A DNA stretch of 64,000 nt from an uncultured Clostridia bacterium (GCA_949745595.1 CATJWN010000070.1:1-64000); one strand, 5' to 3'; numbered from the stretch's first letter, positions 18,341 to 27,903 are shown. Program-made: numbers and translations. Notes: generated from the sequence alone by a model not told the origin.

Positions 18341-19225
18341 ATGAAAAAAATTATTTTTAAAGGCTGTGGAACAGCTATCATAACACCATTTACAGAGAAT
18401 GGGGTTAATTTTGAAGAATTTGGAAAAATGATTGATTTCCAAATTGAAAATGGTGCAGACGCTATTATAGTTTGTGGAACTACTGGAGAGTCTTCTACTA
18501 TGACTTTAGAAGAAAGAAAAGAAACTATCAAATTTGCAGTAGAAAGAGCAAATAAAAGAATTCCAATTATTGCAGGAACTGGAGGAAATTGCACTAAGAA
18601 TGTTATTGAAATGACAAAATATGCTGAAAGTATTGGAGTAGATGCTGCATTAGTAGTTACTCCATATTATAATAAAACTACACAGGTAGGCTTAGTAGAA
18701 CACTATAAAGTAGTTGCAAGTTCTACTAAACTTCCAATTATTTTATATAGTGTACCAAGTAGAACAGGCGTAAATATTACTCCTGAGACTTGTTTAGAAC
18801 TTTCAAAAATTGAAAACATAGTAGCTATCAAAGAGGCTTCTGGCAATTTATCTCAAATTGCAGAGATTGCAAACCTTTGTGGTGAAGAGCTAAATATATA
18901 TTCTGGAAATGATGATCAAATAACACCAATACTAGCAGTAGGAGGAATCGGAGTAATTTCAGTATTATCAAATGTTTTGCCAGAACATACACATGATATT
19001 GTAGATAGCTTCTTAAATGGTAATATTGAGCTTGCAAGAGACGAGCAAATTTCAGTTATACCACTAGTAAAAGCTTTATTTTGTGAAGTAAATCCAATTC
19101 CTGTTAAAGCAGCTATGAATATGCTAGGATATAACGCAGGAAAGCCAAGACTTCCACTTGTAGAAATGAGTGAAAAAGGTAAAGAAAGATTAGAAAAAGA
19201 GCTTAAGGCTTTAGAATTATTATAA
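18341..19225 (+). CDS. dapA: 4-hydroxy-tetrahydrodipicolinate synthase
   Basis: Condenses pyruvate and aspartate semialdehyde in lysine and diaminopimelate synthesis. Of 294 residues, GCGTAIITPF opens the barrel, CGTTGESSTM binds pyruvate, YSVPSRTGVNI carries the catalytic Tyr and Arg, and VAIKEASGNL contains the Schiff-base Lys. The start ATG follows AAGAGG. It is separated from dapB only by the HD-domain gene. Confidence 0.96.
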   Translation: MKKIIFKGCGTAIITPFTENGVNFEEFGKMIDFQIENGADAIIVCGTTGESSTMTLEERKETIKFAVERANKRIPIIAGTGGNCTKNVIEMTKYAESIGVDAALVVTPYYNKTTQVGLVEHYKVVASSTKLPIILYSVPSRTGVNITPETCLELSKIENIVAIKEASGNLSQIAEIANLCGEELNIYSGNDDQITPILAVGGIGVISVLSNVLPEHTHDIVDSFLNGNIELARDEQISVIPLVKALFCEVNPIPVKAAMNMLGYNAGKPRLPLVEMSEKGKERLEKELKALELL

Positions 19226-19248
19226 AATACAAAAGAAAGGAAACTTAA

Positions 19249-19777
19249 ATGGATTCTTATGATAATCACAAAGCACTAATTACAGTTGATGAGAGTTGGG
19301 TAGAATTTCAAGAAATTGTAAAAGATATTGTAACCAATTCTAATGTACTTGCTTTAAAGGAGCATATGCAACATGTAAGTACTTCAAGGTTTGAACATTG
19401 TGAGAAAGTAGCATATTATACTTATCAAATTAGTAAGAAATTAGGACTTGATTATGTTTCAGCAGCAAGAGGTGCTATGCTACACGATTTTTATTTCTAT
19501 GATTGGAGAAATAAAGGTGTAGAAGGGCAGAAAAAATTTCACGCAATGAGGCACCCTCGGAATTGCTCTAAAAAATGCTTTAGATATTTTCGAACTTAAT
19601 GATTTAGAAAAAGATATTATTAAAAAGCATATGTGGCCAATGACAGCAGTGCCTCCTAAGTATAAAGAAAGTTTTATTGTAACTTGTGTGGATAAATATT
19701 GTGCAACAATAGAATTCTTTAAATATCTAAGAAGTGGTAAAAACTTTTCAGAAAAAGAAGAAAAAGGAGATAAATAA
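19249..19777 (+). CDS. HD-domain protein between dapA and dapB, requires +1 shift at CGG
   Basis: A likely metal-dependent phosphohydrolase of unknown substrate. ATG 19249 follows AGAAAGGA. His and Asp residues in RFEHCEKVAYY and AMLHDFYFYDW mark an HD domain. After FHAMRHP an in-frame CGG at 19558 breaks the frame; the +1 continuation GIALKNALDIF and IIKKHMWPMT supplies the remaining HD histidines. The joined product has 175 residues and its TAA touches the dapB ATG. The zero frame stops 13 codons after the CGG. The position inside the dap operon suggests co-expression but not a defined role. Confidence 0.85.
19558..19560 (+). other. in-frame CGG, +1 frameshift site 5 (HD-domain gene)
   Basis: Context is CAC CCT C GGA ATT. 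The +1 shift gives His-Pro-Gly-Ile-Ala, the common H-P-x2-A sequence of HD proteins. The rest of the gene is open to its stop at 19775-19777. Confidence 0.88.
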
Positions 19778-20521
19778 ATGAAAGTTTTAATAAATGGTTG
19801 TAATGGGAAGATGGGACAAGAAGTTGCAAAAGAGATAAGATTAGATGAAGATGCACAGATACTTTGCGGTTTTAGTAATTCTGATTGTGGTGACAATGAT
19901 TTTCCTGTTTTTACTGAAGTAAAAGATATAAATCTTATACCAGATGTTATTATAGATTTTTCTGTGCCAAGTGCAACTTTTGAAATATTGGAATTTGCAA
20001 AAAAGCACTCTATACCAACAGTTGTAGCAACTACTGGTTTTAATGATAAAGAAATAGAAAAGTTGAAAAAATATGGTGAACTTTTTCCAGTTTTTAGATC
20101 TTCAAATATGTCTTATGAAATAAATTTGATGTCTAAAATAGCCTGTGAACTTGCAAGTAAATTAAAGGATTCAGATATTGAAATTGTTGAAGTACATCAT
20201 AGAAGAAAAATTGATAGTCCAAGTGGAACAGCATTACTTCTTGCAAATGACATTAACAATGCGTTAAATAATGAAAAAGAATTTGTTTATGAACGTCATT
20301 CAAAGAGAGCTCCACGCGATAAAAAAGAAATAGGAATCCATTCAATCCGTGGGGGAACAGAAGTAGGAAAACATAGCATAATGTTTTATGGAGATAATGA
20401 AAGTTTTGAAATATCTCATAGCTGTACTTCAAGAAGTGTATTTGCAAAAGGAGCAATAAAAGCTGCAAAATTTATTGCGCATAAAGATAAAGGTTTTTAT
20501 GGAATGAATGATATGATATAA
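19778..20521 (+). CDS. dapB: 4-hydroxy-tetrahydrodipicolinate reductase
   Basis: NAD(P)H-dependent second step after DapA. Of 247 residues, INGCNGKMGQEV is the nucleotide-binding motif, VATTGFNDKE is typical, and EVHHRRKIDSPSGTALLL contains the catalytic His/Lys and substrate loop. The ATG lies directly after the HD-gene stop and uses the AAAGGAG within that gene's end. Confidence 0.96.
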   Translation: MKVLINGCNGKMGQEVAKEIRLDEDAQILCGFSNSDCGDNDFPVFTEVKDINLIPDVIIDFSVPSATFEILEFAKKHSIPTVVATTGFNDKEIEKLKKYGELFPVFRSSNMSYEINLMSKIACELASKLKDSDIEIVEVHHRRKIDSPSGTALLLANDINNALNNEKEFVYERHSKRAPRDKKEIGIHSIRGGTEVGKHSIMFYGDNESFEISHSCTSRSVFAKGAIKAAKFIAHKDKGFYGMNDMI

Positions 20522-20542
20522 TATAACTTAAGGAGTTTACGA

Positions 20543-21574
20543 ATGATACAAAAAGCATTTATGGCTGGGCTAATATTTGGAGTTTTTCCAGAATTGTTAG
20601 GTATGCTAATCACAAAATGGAATAAAAATGAGCATAGAATATTTTTGAACTACATATATGGAATTATGATAGAATTTGCAGTTACAGAAGTTTTTGCAGT
20701 ACCGCTTATTATACTTAAGAAACCGTTTCATATATTATCTGCATATTGGCTTATGTCTTGCATAATTTTATGTATGATTTCAATTATATTAAATGCCTTT
20801 AATATAAAAGATATTTTTAAAAGATTTATAGAAAGTTTAAAGAAGATACATTGGACAGTAATTTTAGTAGTATTACTTGTATTATCTCAAGCCTTTGTGC
20901 TTACAAGATATGCACATATAGATAATGATGATTCGAGATTTGTTACATATGCTACAATAGCTATTCAGCAAGATGCTATGTATACAAAAGAATACAATAC
21001 AGATGCTATTGATATTGTAGAGCTTCCTATGAGAGACATTTTTTCTCCATTTCCAATGTATACAGCAATAGTTGCAAAACACTTAGATATACATCCTGCA
21101 ATTGTTGCGCATACTATATTTCCAGCAATTTTAATACCAATTGCATACATGGTATTTTGGCAAATAGCATTTGCACTTTTGGAAAAAGATATGGTAAGAG
21201 CGAATGTTTTTTGCGTCATAATTTCAGTTATATATATGTTTGGAGATTTTTCAGATAGATTTTATTTTACACATCTTTTATATAGAATTTGGCAAGGCAA
21301 GGCAATACTTGCGAATATTGTAATTCCAATGAGTTTGCTCGTATACTATGAGTGCGCAACACAGAATAGAATTATAAATTGGATTAGCTTATATATTATG
21401 TTTATTGCAGGATGTTTAACTTCTCAAATGGGAATATTGCTACTTCCAATTTGTATAGGAGTTTTAACTGTTATTTATATGATAAAATATAGAAAAATTA
21501 GTTATGGAATAAAATCTTTATGTGCAGTAATGCCTTGCTTAATATATGGTTTCATGTATTTATTAATGAAATAA
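20543..21574 (+). CDS. polytopic membrane protein, N-terminal half of a GT-C-like pair
   Basis: A 343-residue protein with about eight or nine hydrophobic helices and an early extracytoplasmic loop (RYAHIDNDDSRFVTYA), a layout common in membrane glycosyltransferases of GT-C type. It ends TAA TAG, and the next ORF starts 12 bases later in the same reading frame. Together they add up to 608 residues, close to the single-chain protein at 42764. It starts the polysaccharide locus, behind TAAGGAG. The specific family is uncertain. Confidence 0.65.
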   Translation: MIQKAFMAGLIFGVFPELLGMLITKWNKNEHRIFLNYIYGIMIEFAVTEVFAVPLIILKKPFHILSAYWLMSCIILCMISIILNAFNIKDIFKRFIESLKKIHWTVILVVLLVLSQAFVLTRYAHIDNDDSRFVTYATIAIQQDAMYTKEYNTDAIDIVELPMRDIFSPFPMYTAIVAKHLDIHPAIVAHTIFPAILIPIAYMVFWQIAFALLEKDMVRANVFCVIISVIYMFGDFSDRFYFTHLLYRIWQGKAILANIVIPMSLLVYYECATQNRIINWISLYIMFIAGCLTSQMGILLLPICIGVLTVIYMIKYRKISYGIKSLCAVMPCLIYGFMYLLMK

Positions 21575-21586
21575 TAGGAGAATATA

Positions 21587-22384
21587 ATGCTTGAAAAAAT
21601 ATCGAAAATATTTGATAAAATAATTAATATACCAGAAGAGCATATAAACGATGGTTGGTTTAATATAAAAGTATATTTTAGTAGAACTATTGGAAATGGA
21701 TGGATGTTTATACTATATCTAATATCAGTTATATACATATTAGTAAAAGTGAAAGACAAAAATAAAAAATGTCTTTTGGCAATATATCCTATACTACTTT
21801 CTTTTATAGTTTTTTGCCCAGTTACTCATTACTTAGTTGATCCAATTTTAGATAATACATATTTTAGGCTATTTTGGCTTTTCCCAGTTGGAATAACAAT
21901 AGCTTATGCAGGTGTAGATTTTATCTATACTTTTAGTAAAAAATATATAAGATTGGCTTGTCTGATTGGGTGCATAACGGTTATAATGCTTTGTGGAAAA
22001 TTTATATATACAGAAGCAAATTATACAAAAGTTCATAATTTATATAAAATACCAGATGAGGCAAAGTGGATAACAGATATTATTTCAGAAGATGAAGAAG
22101 AAAATAAATACGTTTTGGCAGTACCAGAAGTGGTGCCATATATGAGACAAGTAAACACAGATATAAAGTTAGTTTATGGAAGAGATGTCAGTGAGATGTA
22201 CGTTTGGTGGTGGCCAACACAAGTAAAAAATGGAAATGCAAAAGAAATGCTACCAGCTTGCAAGAAAAAGGGAGTAACTTATTTAGTTTTATATAACAAT
22301 GTTGAACTAAATGATTTAACATATAAATATGGATATCATATTTTAGCTCAAACATATAGTTATGATGTTTATAAATATAAATAA
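21587..22384 (+). CDS. polytopic membrane protein, C-terminal half of a GT-C-like pair
   Basis: The 265 residues comprise about four or five helices and then a soluble C-terminal domain with a VVPYMRQVNTDIKLVYGRD segment and aromatic WWWP. Soluble C-terminal domains of this kind are also seen in the single-chain membrane proteins at 33372, 37510 and 42764. ATG 21587 has its own TAGGAG. Gene order and shared frame suggest the pair works as one split enzyme that adds sugars at the outer face, but this is an inference. Confidence 0.65.
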   Translation: MLEKISKIFDKIINIPEEHINDGWFNIKVYFSRTIGNGWMFILYLISVIYILVKVKDKNKKCLLAIYPILLSFIVFCPVTHYLVDPILDNTYFRLFWLFPVGITIAYAGVDFIYTFSKKYIRLACLIGCITVIMLCGKFIYTEANYTKVHNLYKIPDEAKWITDIISEDEEENKYVLAVPEVVPYMRQVNTDIKLVYGRDVSEMYVWWWPTQVKNGNAKEMLPACKKKGVTYLVLYNNVELNDLTYKYGYHILAQTYSYDVYKYK

Positions 22385-22401
22385 TAAGAGGAGAAAACAG
22401 A

Positions 22402-24771
22402 GTGAACACAATTAAGAAAGTTGATATAATTATTCCAATATATAATGCTTTTGAATATACAAAGCAGTGTATTGATAGCGTACTAAAGAATACTAAACTT
22501 AATAAGAATACTCTTATTTTAATAAATGACAATAGTACTGATCCTAAAATGTTAGATATGCTAAATAAAGTTGTTAGTGAAAATGCTGGAAAAAGCATAA
22601 AATTAATTAATAATAAAGAGAATTTAGGTTTCGTAAAAAATGTAAATCTAGGAATGAAAATGTCTAATAATGACGTAGTGCTTTTAAATAGTGATACAGA
22701 AGTTACAGAAAATTGGCTTCCAAAACTACAAAATACTGCTTATAGAGCTGATAATATTGCAACAGTTACACCACTTTCAAACAATAGTACACTTACTTCA
22801 GTTCCTAATTTTATGGAAGACAATGATTTACCTACATATTTAACAGTAGAAGATTACGCTAAATATGTAGAAGAAAAAAGTTATGGCTATGCTCAAGAAC
22901 TTACAACTGCACACGGTTTTTGTATGTATATAAAAAGAAGTGCAATTGATAAAGTAGGATATTTTGATGAAGAAACTTTTGAAAAGGGCTATGGAGAAGA
23001 AAATGACTTTTCTTATAGATGTATAAATAATGGATTAGTAAATGTACTTTGTGACAATACTTTTATTTATCATAAAGGTACACAGTCTTTTTCATCAGAA
23101 AAAGAAGAATTCATAAACAGTCATACTAAAATTTTGCAGGATAGGTATCCAGAAAATTATAGTATGAATACTGATTTATGTTCTACGAATCCATATTCTT
23201 ATGTACAAGATAATATAAAATATAATCTTGGAAATGACTACAGAAAAAATGTGTTAATGGTAGTACATGAGTTTAGAAGAAAAGAAGAAAAGTTACTTGG
23301 AGGAACAGCTGAGCACGTTTATGATATTATAAATACTTTAAGAGACAGAATGAATTTCCATGTATTATACTTTGAAGATGGAGTGTATAAAGTAAAATCA
23401 TTTTTTGAAACTTCAGAAGCAGAAATATATTTAGGTAGTATAGTTTCTTACGATAGAGCAAATATGTATAATGAAGGTTATAAAGCCTTAATAGAAAAAT
23501 TATTAAGAATAATAAAAATAGATGTAGTTCATGTACACCATATGATAAATCATTATTTTGATTTGTTTGACGTAATAAATGAAGCGAAGATTCCTTATAT
23601 AATAAGTTTACACGATTACTACTTCGCTTGCCCTAATTTTTCTTTAGTAGAAAATAATGAAAAATGTTGTGTTGGAAATAAAGATAGAAATTGTGAGGTA
23701 TGCCTTAAGAATTTAAAGAATCTTGAAGGGAATTTTGCAAGAAATTGGAGAAGTATGACTTCAAAAATCCTAAAAGGATCCAAAAGAGTTATTGTACCAT
23801 CAAATGCTGCCAAAGAAGTATTCCAAGAATTCTTTAGTTCGAACAAATTTGATGTAGTAGAGCATGGTGTAGATAAATCTAGATACTTAATAAAAGAAAT
23901 AGATAAGAAGCCTCAAGATAAAAAGAATATTGCTTTTATTGGTGGAATAAACAAGATAAAAGGTTGTGATTTTTTAAGGAAGTTTATTGATAAAGCAGAA
24001 GATACTCAATATAAATACAATATTCATTTATTTGGTACAGCAATAGAAGAGGACTTAAATGAGGAAAAGGGAAATTATATTTTCCATGGCACTTATGAAA
24101 GAGAAAATATTATAAATGAGCTTAAAGAAAATAGCATTGATTTAATTTTACTACTTACTATCTGGCCAGAAAGTTATTCATATACTTTAACAGAAGCAGC
24201 AATTGCTGGTATTCCAGTGCTTGCTATTGATTATGGTGCAGTGTCAGAAAGAGTGCAGAAAAATAAACTAGGATATATTCTTCCAAAAGATGCAAGTTTT
24301 GAAGATATTGAAAATAAGATTGACGAGATTTTTGCAAATAGTGAAAGTTATAAGGAAACTTTGAACAATATAGATAAATATGTTCAAACACTTAAAACAG
24401 TAAAAACTATGGCAAGAGAATATGAGAAAACTTATGAGAAGTTAATGGGAGAAAATAATTCTTACAACAAACTTCCAAAGGAAGAATTAGAATATGTTTT
24501 AAGATATAGCAAAGTTTTAGAGAGAAAAGATAGTAGAATAAGAGACGACAAAAAACGTATCAAAGAATATCATTATATGGTAAATGCTTATAAGAATGAA
24601 ATTCAAAGATTAGATGGAATTATTAATGAAAGAGATAAGACTGTAAGGGAACAAAAAGCAAGAATTGAAGCTTATGAAATAATGGAGAAAAAATATAATC
24701 ATTTGATGGCTTCAAGAAAACTACAATGGCTAGACAAAATAGGATTTATTGAGATGGATATAGAAGAATAG
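22402..24771 (+). CDS. fused GT2-GT4 glycosyltransferase
   Basis: A 789-residue cytoplasmic protein with two catalytic parts. Residues 1-270 are a GT2 domain: VDIIIPIYNAFEYT, INDNSTD and LLNSDTEVTENWL (DxD-like). Residues about 300-670 are a GT-B domain of GT4 type: SLHDYYFACP, FIGGINKIKGCDFL, then a C-terminal PESYSYTLTEAAIAGIPVLA with the donor-binding Glu. The final 100 residues are a charged coiled coil. Start is GTG 22402 behind GAGGAG. It would add two sugars in sequence to a lipid-linked glycan. Confidence 0.85.
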   Translation: MNTIKKVDIIIPIYNAFEYTKQCIDSVLKNTKLNKNTLILINDNSTDPKMLDMLNKVVSENAGKSIKLINNKENLGFVKNVNLGMKMSNNDVVLLNSDTEVTENWLPKLQNTAYRADNIATVTPLSNNSTLTSVPNFMEDNDLPTYLTVEDYAKYVEEKSYGYAQELTTAHGFCMYIKRSAIDKVGYFDEETFEKGYGEENDFSYRCINNGLVNVLCDNTFIYHKGTQSFSSEKEEFINSHTKILQDRYPENYSMNTDLCSTNPYSYVQDNIKYNLGNDYRKNVLMVVHEFRRKEEKLLGGTAEHVYDIINTLRDRMNFHVLYFEDGVYKVKSFFETSEAEIYLGSIVSYDRANMYNEGYKALIEKLLRIIKIDVVHVHHMINHYFDLFDVINEAKIPYIISLHDYYFACPNFSLVENNEKCCVGNKDRNCEVCLKNLKNLEGNFARNWRSMTSKILKGSKRVIVPSNAAKEVFQEFFSSNKFDVVEHGVDKSRYLIKEIDKKPQDKKNIAFIGGINKIKGCDFLRKFIDKAEDTQYKYNIHLFGTAIEEDLNEEKGNYIFHGTYERENIINELKENSIDLILLLTIWPESYSYTLTEAAIAGIPVLAIDYGAVSERVQKNKLGYILPKDASFEDIENKIDEIFANSESYKETLNNIDKYVQTLKTVKTMAREYEKTYEKLMGENNSYNKLPKEELEYVLRYSKVLERKDSRIRDDKKRIKEYHYMVNAYKNEIQRLDGIINERDKTVREQKARIEAYEIMEKKYNHLMASRKLQWLDKIGFIEMDIEE

Positions 24772-24782
24772 GGAGAAAAAGT

Positions 24783-26012
24783 TTGGATAAGGAATTATTT
24801 AAAAAGGAAATTGCAGATAATGGAATAAAATGGTATGACTTCAAAAAAGATAGTAGCATATTGGATCTTAGAGAAAATATAGTAGAGTATTCTGAGAAGA
24901 ATTTTGATTACATTATTATAAAAGACCATATGGAGCAAATAGAAAATGTGCAAAAATATTTAAAACCAGATGGTGTTATATTATTTTTAGTAAATAACAA
25001 ATATGGACTTGCAAATTCTTCAAAAGCAAATACTTATACCAAAGCTGAAATTGAGAGAACATTAAGAAAGCTAAAAATAAAAGATTACAAATTTTATTAT
25101 CCACTTCCAAACTATGAACAAGCAAATACTATTTTTTCTGATGATTATTTACCAGATCGTAATCACCCAAAACTAATAAATAATGTGTTTTATGATGAAG
25201 ATAGCGAAGTTAAATATAATGAAATAGAAGAAATTGTAACTGTAACTGCTGAAGATAAATTTATAGACTATACGAATTCATATATTGTGGAGATAGGAAG
25301 TAGAAGTCCTATAAAGTTTGTAAGTTATAATAATTCAAGAAAAGACGAATACAGACTAGTTACAAAAGTATATGATAATAAGGTCGTAAAAGAGGCTGTA
25401 AATGATAAAGCTAAACAGCATATTGAGCAAATAAAGGAAAACACAGAAAACTTAACTAAAGCTGGATTTAATATGTTAGATAGATATGAAGATGGAAAAA
25501 TAATTTCTAAGTATATGGAAGGAAAAACATTATATGAAGAAGTTATAGATACTTTATTTTATGAAGGAGAATATCCAGCATATAATGTAATAGGCAAGTG
25601 GTTTAGATATATTTTAGATAGGTGTGAAAAATTAGATATCACATATATTGATTTAGTATTAGAAAATTGCTTTGTAAAAGATGGCGAATATTTCTTTTTT
25701 GATCAAGAATGGGAAATGAAGGATGTACCATTAGAGTTTGTACTATATAGAACTATAAATAATATCTATACATATAATTCTTGGATACAGGGTATGTTCA
25801 AAAAAGAACGTTTTTTCAAATATTTTCATTTAGAAGAAAAGTTAGATATTATGAGAGAGTGTGAAAAAAAATTGCAAGAACAGGTTGTAAATCAAGAGCT
25901 TATAAATGCTTATGACGAGCAGTATAGGGAAAAATATAAAAATGTAGTACCATTTGAAGACTATATAAAAGAAAATTTTATACAAAAAATATTAAAGAAG
26001 CTAAAAAAATAG
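24783..26012 (+). CDS. two-part protein: methyltransferase-like and kinase-like domains
   Basis: A 409-residue protein starting at TTG 24783 behind GGGAG. The first part (NFDYIIIKDHMEQIENVQKY, then LKPDGVILFLVNNKYG) looks like the second half of a class I methyltransferase, but a SAM-binding glycine motif is missing. The C-terminal part has YIDLVLENCFVKD and FFFDQEWEM, like the catalytic and metal loops of sugar or antibiotic kinases (D-x4-N then D-x-E). It follows the GT2-GT4 gene and ends in a terminator. A role in modifying or capping the glycan is possible, but I do not know the family. Confidence 0.6.
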   Translation: MDKELFKKEIADNGIKWYDFKKDSSILDLRENIVEYSEKNFDYIIIKDHMEQIENVQKYLKPDGVILFLVNNKYGLANSSKANTYTKAEIERTLRKLKIKDYKFYYPLPNYEQANTIFSDDYLPDRNHPKLINNVFYDEDSEVKYNEIEEIVTVTAEDKFIDYTNSYIVEIGSRSPIKFVSYNNSRKDEYRLVTKVYDNKVVKEAVNDKAKQHIEQIKENTENLTKAGFNMLDRYEDGKIISKYMEGKTLYEEVIDTLFYEGEYPAYNVIGKWFRYILDRCEKLDITYIDLVLENCFVKDGEYFFFDQEWEMKDVPLEFVLYRTINNIYTYNSWIQGMFKKERFFKYFHLEEKLDIMRECEKKLQEQVVNQELINAYDEQYREKYKNVVPFEDYIKENFIQKILKKLKK

Positions 26013-26024
26013 CTTCTTTTTGTT
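25995..26024 (+). terminator. intrinsic terminator overlapping the stop of the preceding gene
   Basis: AAGAAGCTA (25995-26003), six A, and TAGCTTCTT (26010-26018), followed by T-rich TTTGTTTT. The TAG stop is part of the hairpin. Confidence 0.75.
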
Positions 26025-26068
26025 TTAGTTTTTTCGCACAAAATTTACAAAGAAGACACAATAAAATA

Positions 26069-26097
26069 TTGAAATAAGTAGCTGTAAATGATATAAT
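26069..26097 (+). promoter_or_regulatory. promoter of the polysaccharide export operon
   Basis: TTGAAA (26069-26074) and TATAAT (26092-26097) have a 17-base spacer, 35 bases before the ABC permease start. It follows the terminator, so a new transcript starts here. Confidence 0.7.
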
Positions 26098-26131
26098 GAT
26101 AAAGCTTATAATATGGTTAAAAGGAGAAAAA

Positions 26132-26920
26132 ATGGATTTTATAAAAACGCTATGGAAAAATAAAAAATTAGCTATTCAGCTTGGCAAAAATGATTTTAGA
26201 AATAGGTTTGCAAGTACAAGCTTAGGAGCTGTTTGGGGTTTTTTACAACCTTTTGTATTTATGATGACTTATGTTATAGTATTTCAGTACATTTTAAAAA
26301 CTGGCAGTAGTGGGCAGTATCCTTATGTAGTATGGTTTTTACCTGGTATGGCAATGTGGATGTTTTGTAGTGACGCAATTCTTACTGCAAGTAATTCTAT
26401 TAGAAATTATAGTTATCTAGTAAAGAAGGTAGTTTTCCCAGTAGATATTATTCCAATTATCTCACTTACTTCTGCAAGTTTTATAGGGCTATTCTTAATA
26501 GCTATTGCAGTTATAGCTTCAAGTATATATGGCTTTGTACCTAATTTTTTAAATGTAATATATATAATTTTTTGTGCTTTGTGTTTCATAATTGCACTAA
26601 CAAGGTTTACTTCAGCGCTAACTACTTTAGTGCCAGACTTTGCACAATTACTTACAATTGTAATACAACTTTGTATGTGGTTTACACCAATTGTTTGGAA
26701 TTTATCAATGTTAGACGAAAAGTTTGTAAAGATATTTAAAACTTTGCCATTTACGTATTTAGTAGAAGGTTTTAGACAAGCTTTTATGGAGGCATCAACG
26801 GTAATAACAGAAAGCCGCGGGTTATATACAATAATTTTTTGGGTAATTACTTTAATCTTATTTATGTGGGGTAATTTAGTATTTAAAAAGAACAAAAAAG
26901 ATTTTGCAGATGTTTTATAA
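26132..26920 (+). CDS. polysaccharide ABC exporter permease (Wzm/TagG type)
   Basis: A 262-residue ABC-2 permease with six helices. Family traits are DFRNRFASTSLGAVWGFLQP at the N-terminus and a C-terminal FTPIVWNLSML before the last helices. ATG 26132 follows AAAAGGAG; an earlier in-frame start lacks a ribosome site. With the ATPase at 27893 it forms a Wzm/Wzt or TagGH-type exporter that moves a finished lipid-linked glycan across the membrane. Confidence 0.92.
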   Translation: MDFIKTLWKNKKLAIQLGKNDFRNRFASTSLGAVWGFLQPFVFMMTYVIVFQYILKTGSSGQYPYVVWFLPGMAMWMFCSDAILTASNSIRNYSYLVKKVVFPVDIIPIISLTSASFIGLFLIAIAVIASSIYGFVPNFLNVIYIIFCALCFIIALTRFTSALTTLVPDFAQLLTIVIQLCMWFTPIVWNLSMLDEKFVKIFKTLPFTYLVEGFRQAFMEASTVITESRGLYTIIFWVITLILFMWGNLVFKKNKKDFADVL

Positions 26921-26931
26921 AGGAAGTGTAG

Positions 26932-27903
26932 ATGGAAAAAGTAGATATATTGCTTGCAACATATAATGGTGAAAAATATTTGCAAGAACAAATTGAAAGT
27001 ATTTTAAATCAAACCTATACTAATTTTAGACTGCTTATTTCAGATGATGGTTCAACAGATAGAACATTAGATATCGTAGATGAGTATGTAAAAAAAGACG
27101 ATAGAATAGTTACTTTTAAGCAAAAAAACAATATGGGAGTAGTTAGAAACTTTGAGTTTTTAATGCAAAAAGTTACGAGTAAGTATTTTATGTTTTCAGA
27201 CCAAGACGATATTTGGAAAAAAGACAAAATAGAAAAGTCAGTTAAGAAGATAGAAGAAGGCTTTGGTTTAGTATATTCAGATTTAGAAGTAGTAGATAAT
27301 AATTTAGAAGTTATGTATAAATCCTATTGGGCTTTAAAAGGTTTTGATAAAAAAGTTAGAAAATATAATAATTTTGAGAGTTTATATTTAAACAACTATA
27401 TTACTGGCTGTACAATAATTTCTAAAAAAGAATATATAGAAAAAGTATTACCAATACCTAAGAGTACAGGATATATTTTACACGATTATTGGCTTCCAAT
27501 TATTGTAAGTCAGAAAGCAAAACTAGGGTATATAGATGAACCACTTATTAAATATAGACAACATAAGAATAATAAAATTGGGTCTCAAAAGAAGAGTGAC
27601 TCTTTAAGAAGTTTAGATGAGATTAGAAACTTGTTTTTAGAAGTAAAATTACAACATTTTAAGGCATTTATAGAGAATGAAGGTAAATTTGATGAAGTTC
27701 ATAAAAACTTAAATAGAAAGGCTTTAGCATATTTTGAGCATTTAGAGCAAGTAAAAAATTTTAATTTTAGAAATTGGACATTATTTTTTAAATTATACAA
27801 ATATGAAAATTTTAGCTATATGATGCAAAATTTTGCAATATTAAATTTACCTGGAATTGCAAGAATTTTGTTTAAAGTGAAAGGAAAATTGAATGGAAAA
27901 TAA
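26932..27903 (+). CDS. family 2 glycosyltransferase (rhamnosyltransferase-like)
   Basis: A 323-residue GT2 enzyme. ILLATYNGEKYLQEQI and ISDDGSTDRT form the nucleotide-sugar pocket, FSDQDDIWKKDK contains the DxD-type metal site, and LHDYWLP is the acceptor-side motif. This pattern is common in rhamnosyltransferases, which fits the rfb operon in the window, but donor choice cannot be read from sequence. It lies between the exporter permease and ATPase genes and overlaps the latter by 11 bases. Confidence 0.88.
   Translation: MEKVDILLATYNGEKYLQEQIESILNQTYTNFRLLISDDGSTDRTLDIVDEYVKKDDRIVTFKQKNNMGVVRNFEFLMQKVTSKYFMFSDQDDIWKKDKIEKSVKKIEEGFGLVYSDLEVVDNNLEVMYKSYWALKGFDKKVRKYNNFESLYLNNYITGCTIISKKEYIEKVLPIPKSTGYILHDYWLPIIVSQKAKLGYIDEPLIKYRQHKNNKIGSQKKSDSLRSLDEIRNLFLEVKLQHFKAFIENEGKFDEVHKNLNRKALAYFEHLEQVKNFNFRNWTLFFKLYKYENFSYMMQNFAILNLPGIARILFKVKGKLNGK

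Noticed and set aside
21572..21586. Stop-codon readthrough or recoded TAA/TAG joining the two membrane ORFs
   Set aside because: Two consecutive stops and a separate ribosome site with ATG make independent initiation simpler; no other gene in the window shows an internal TAA or TAG.
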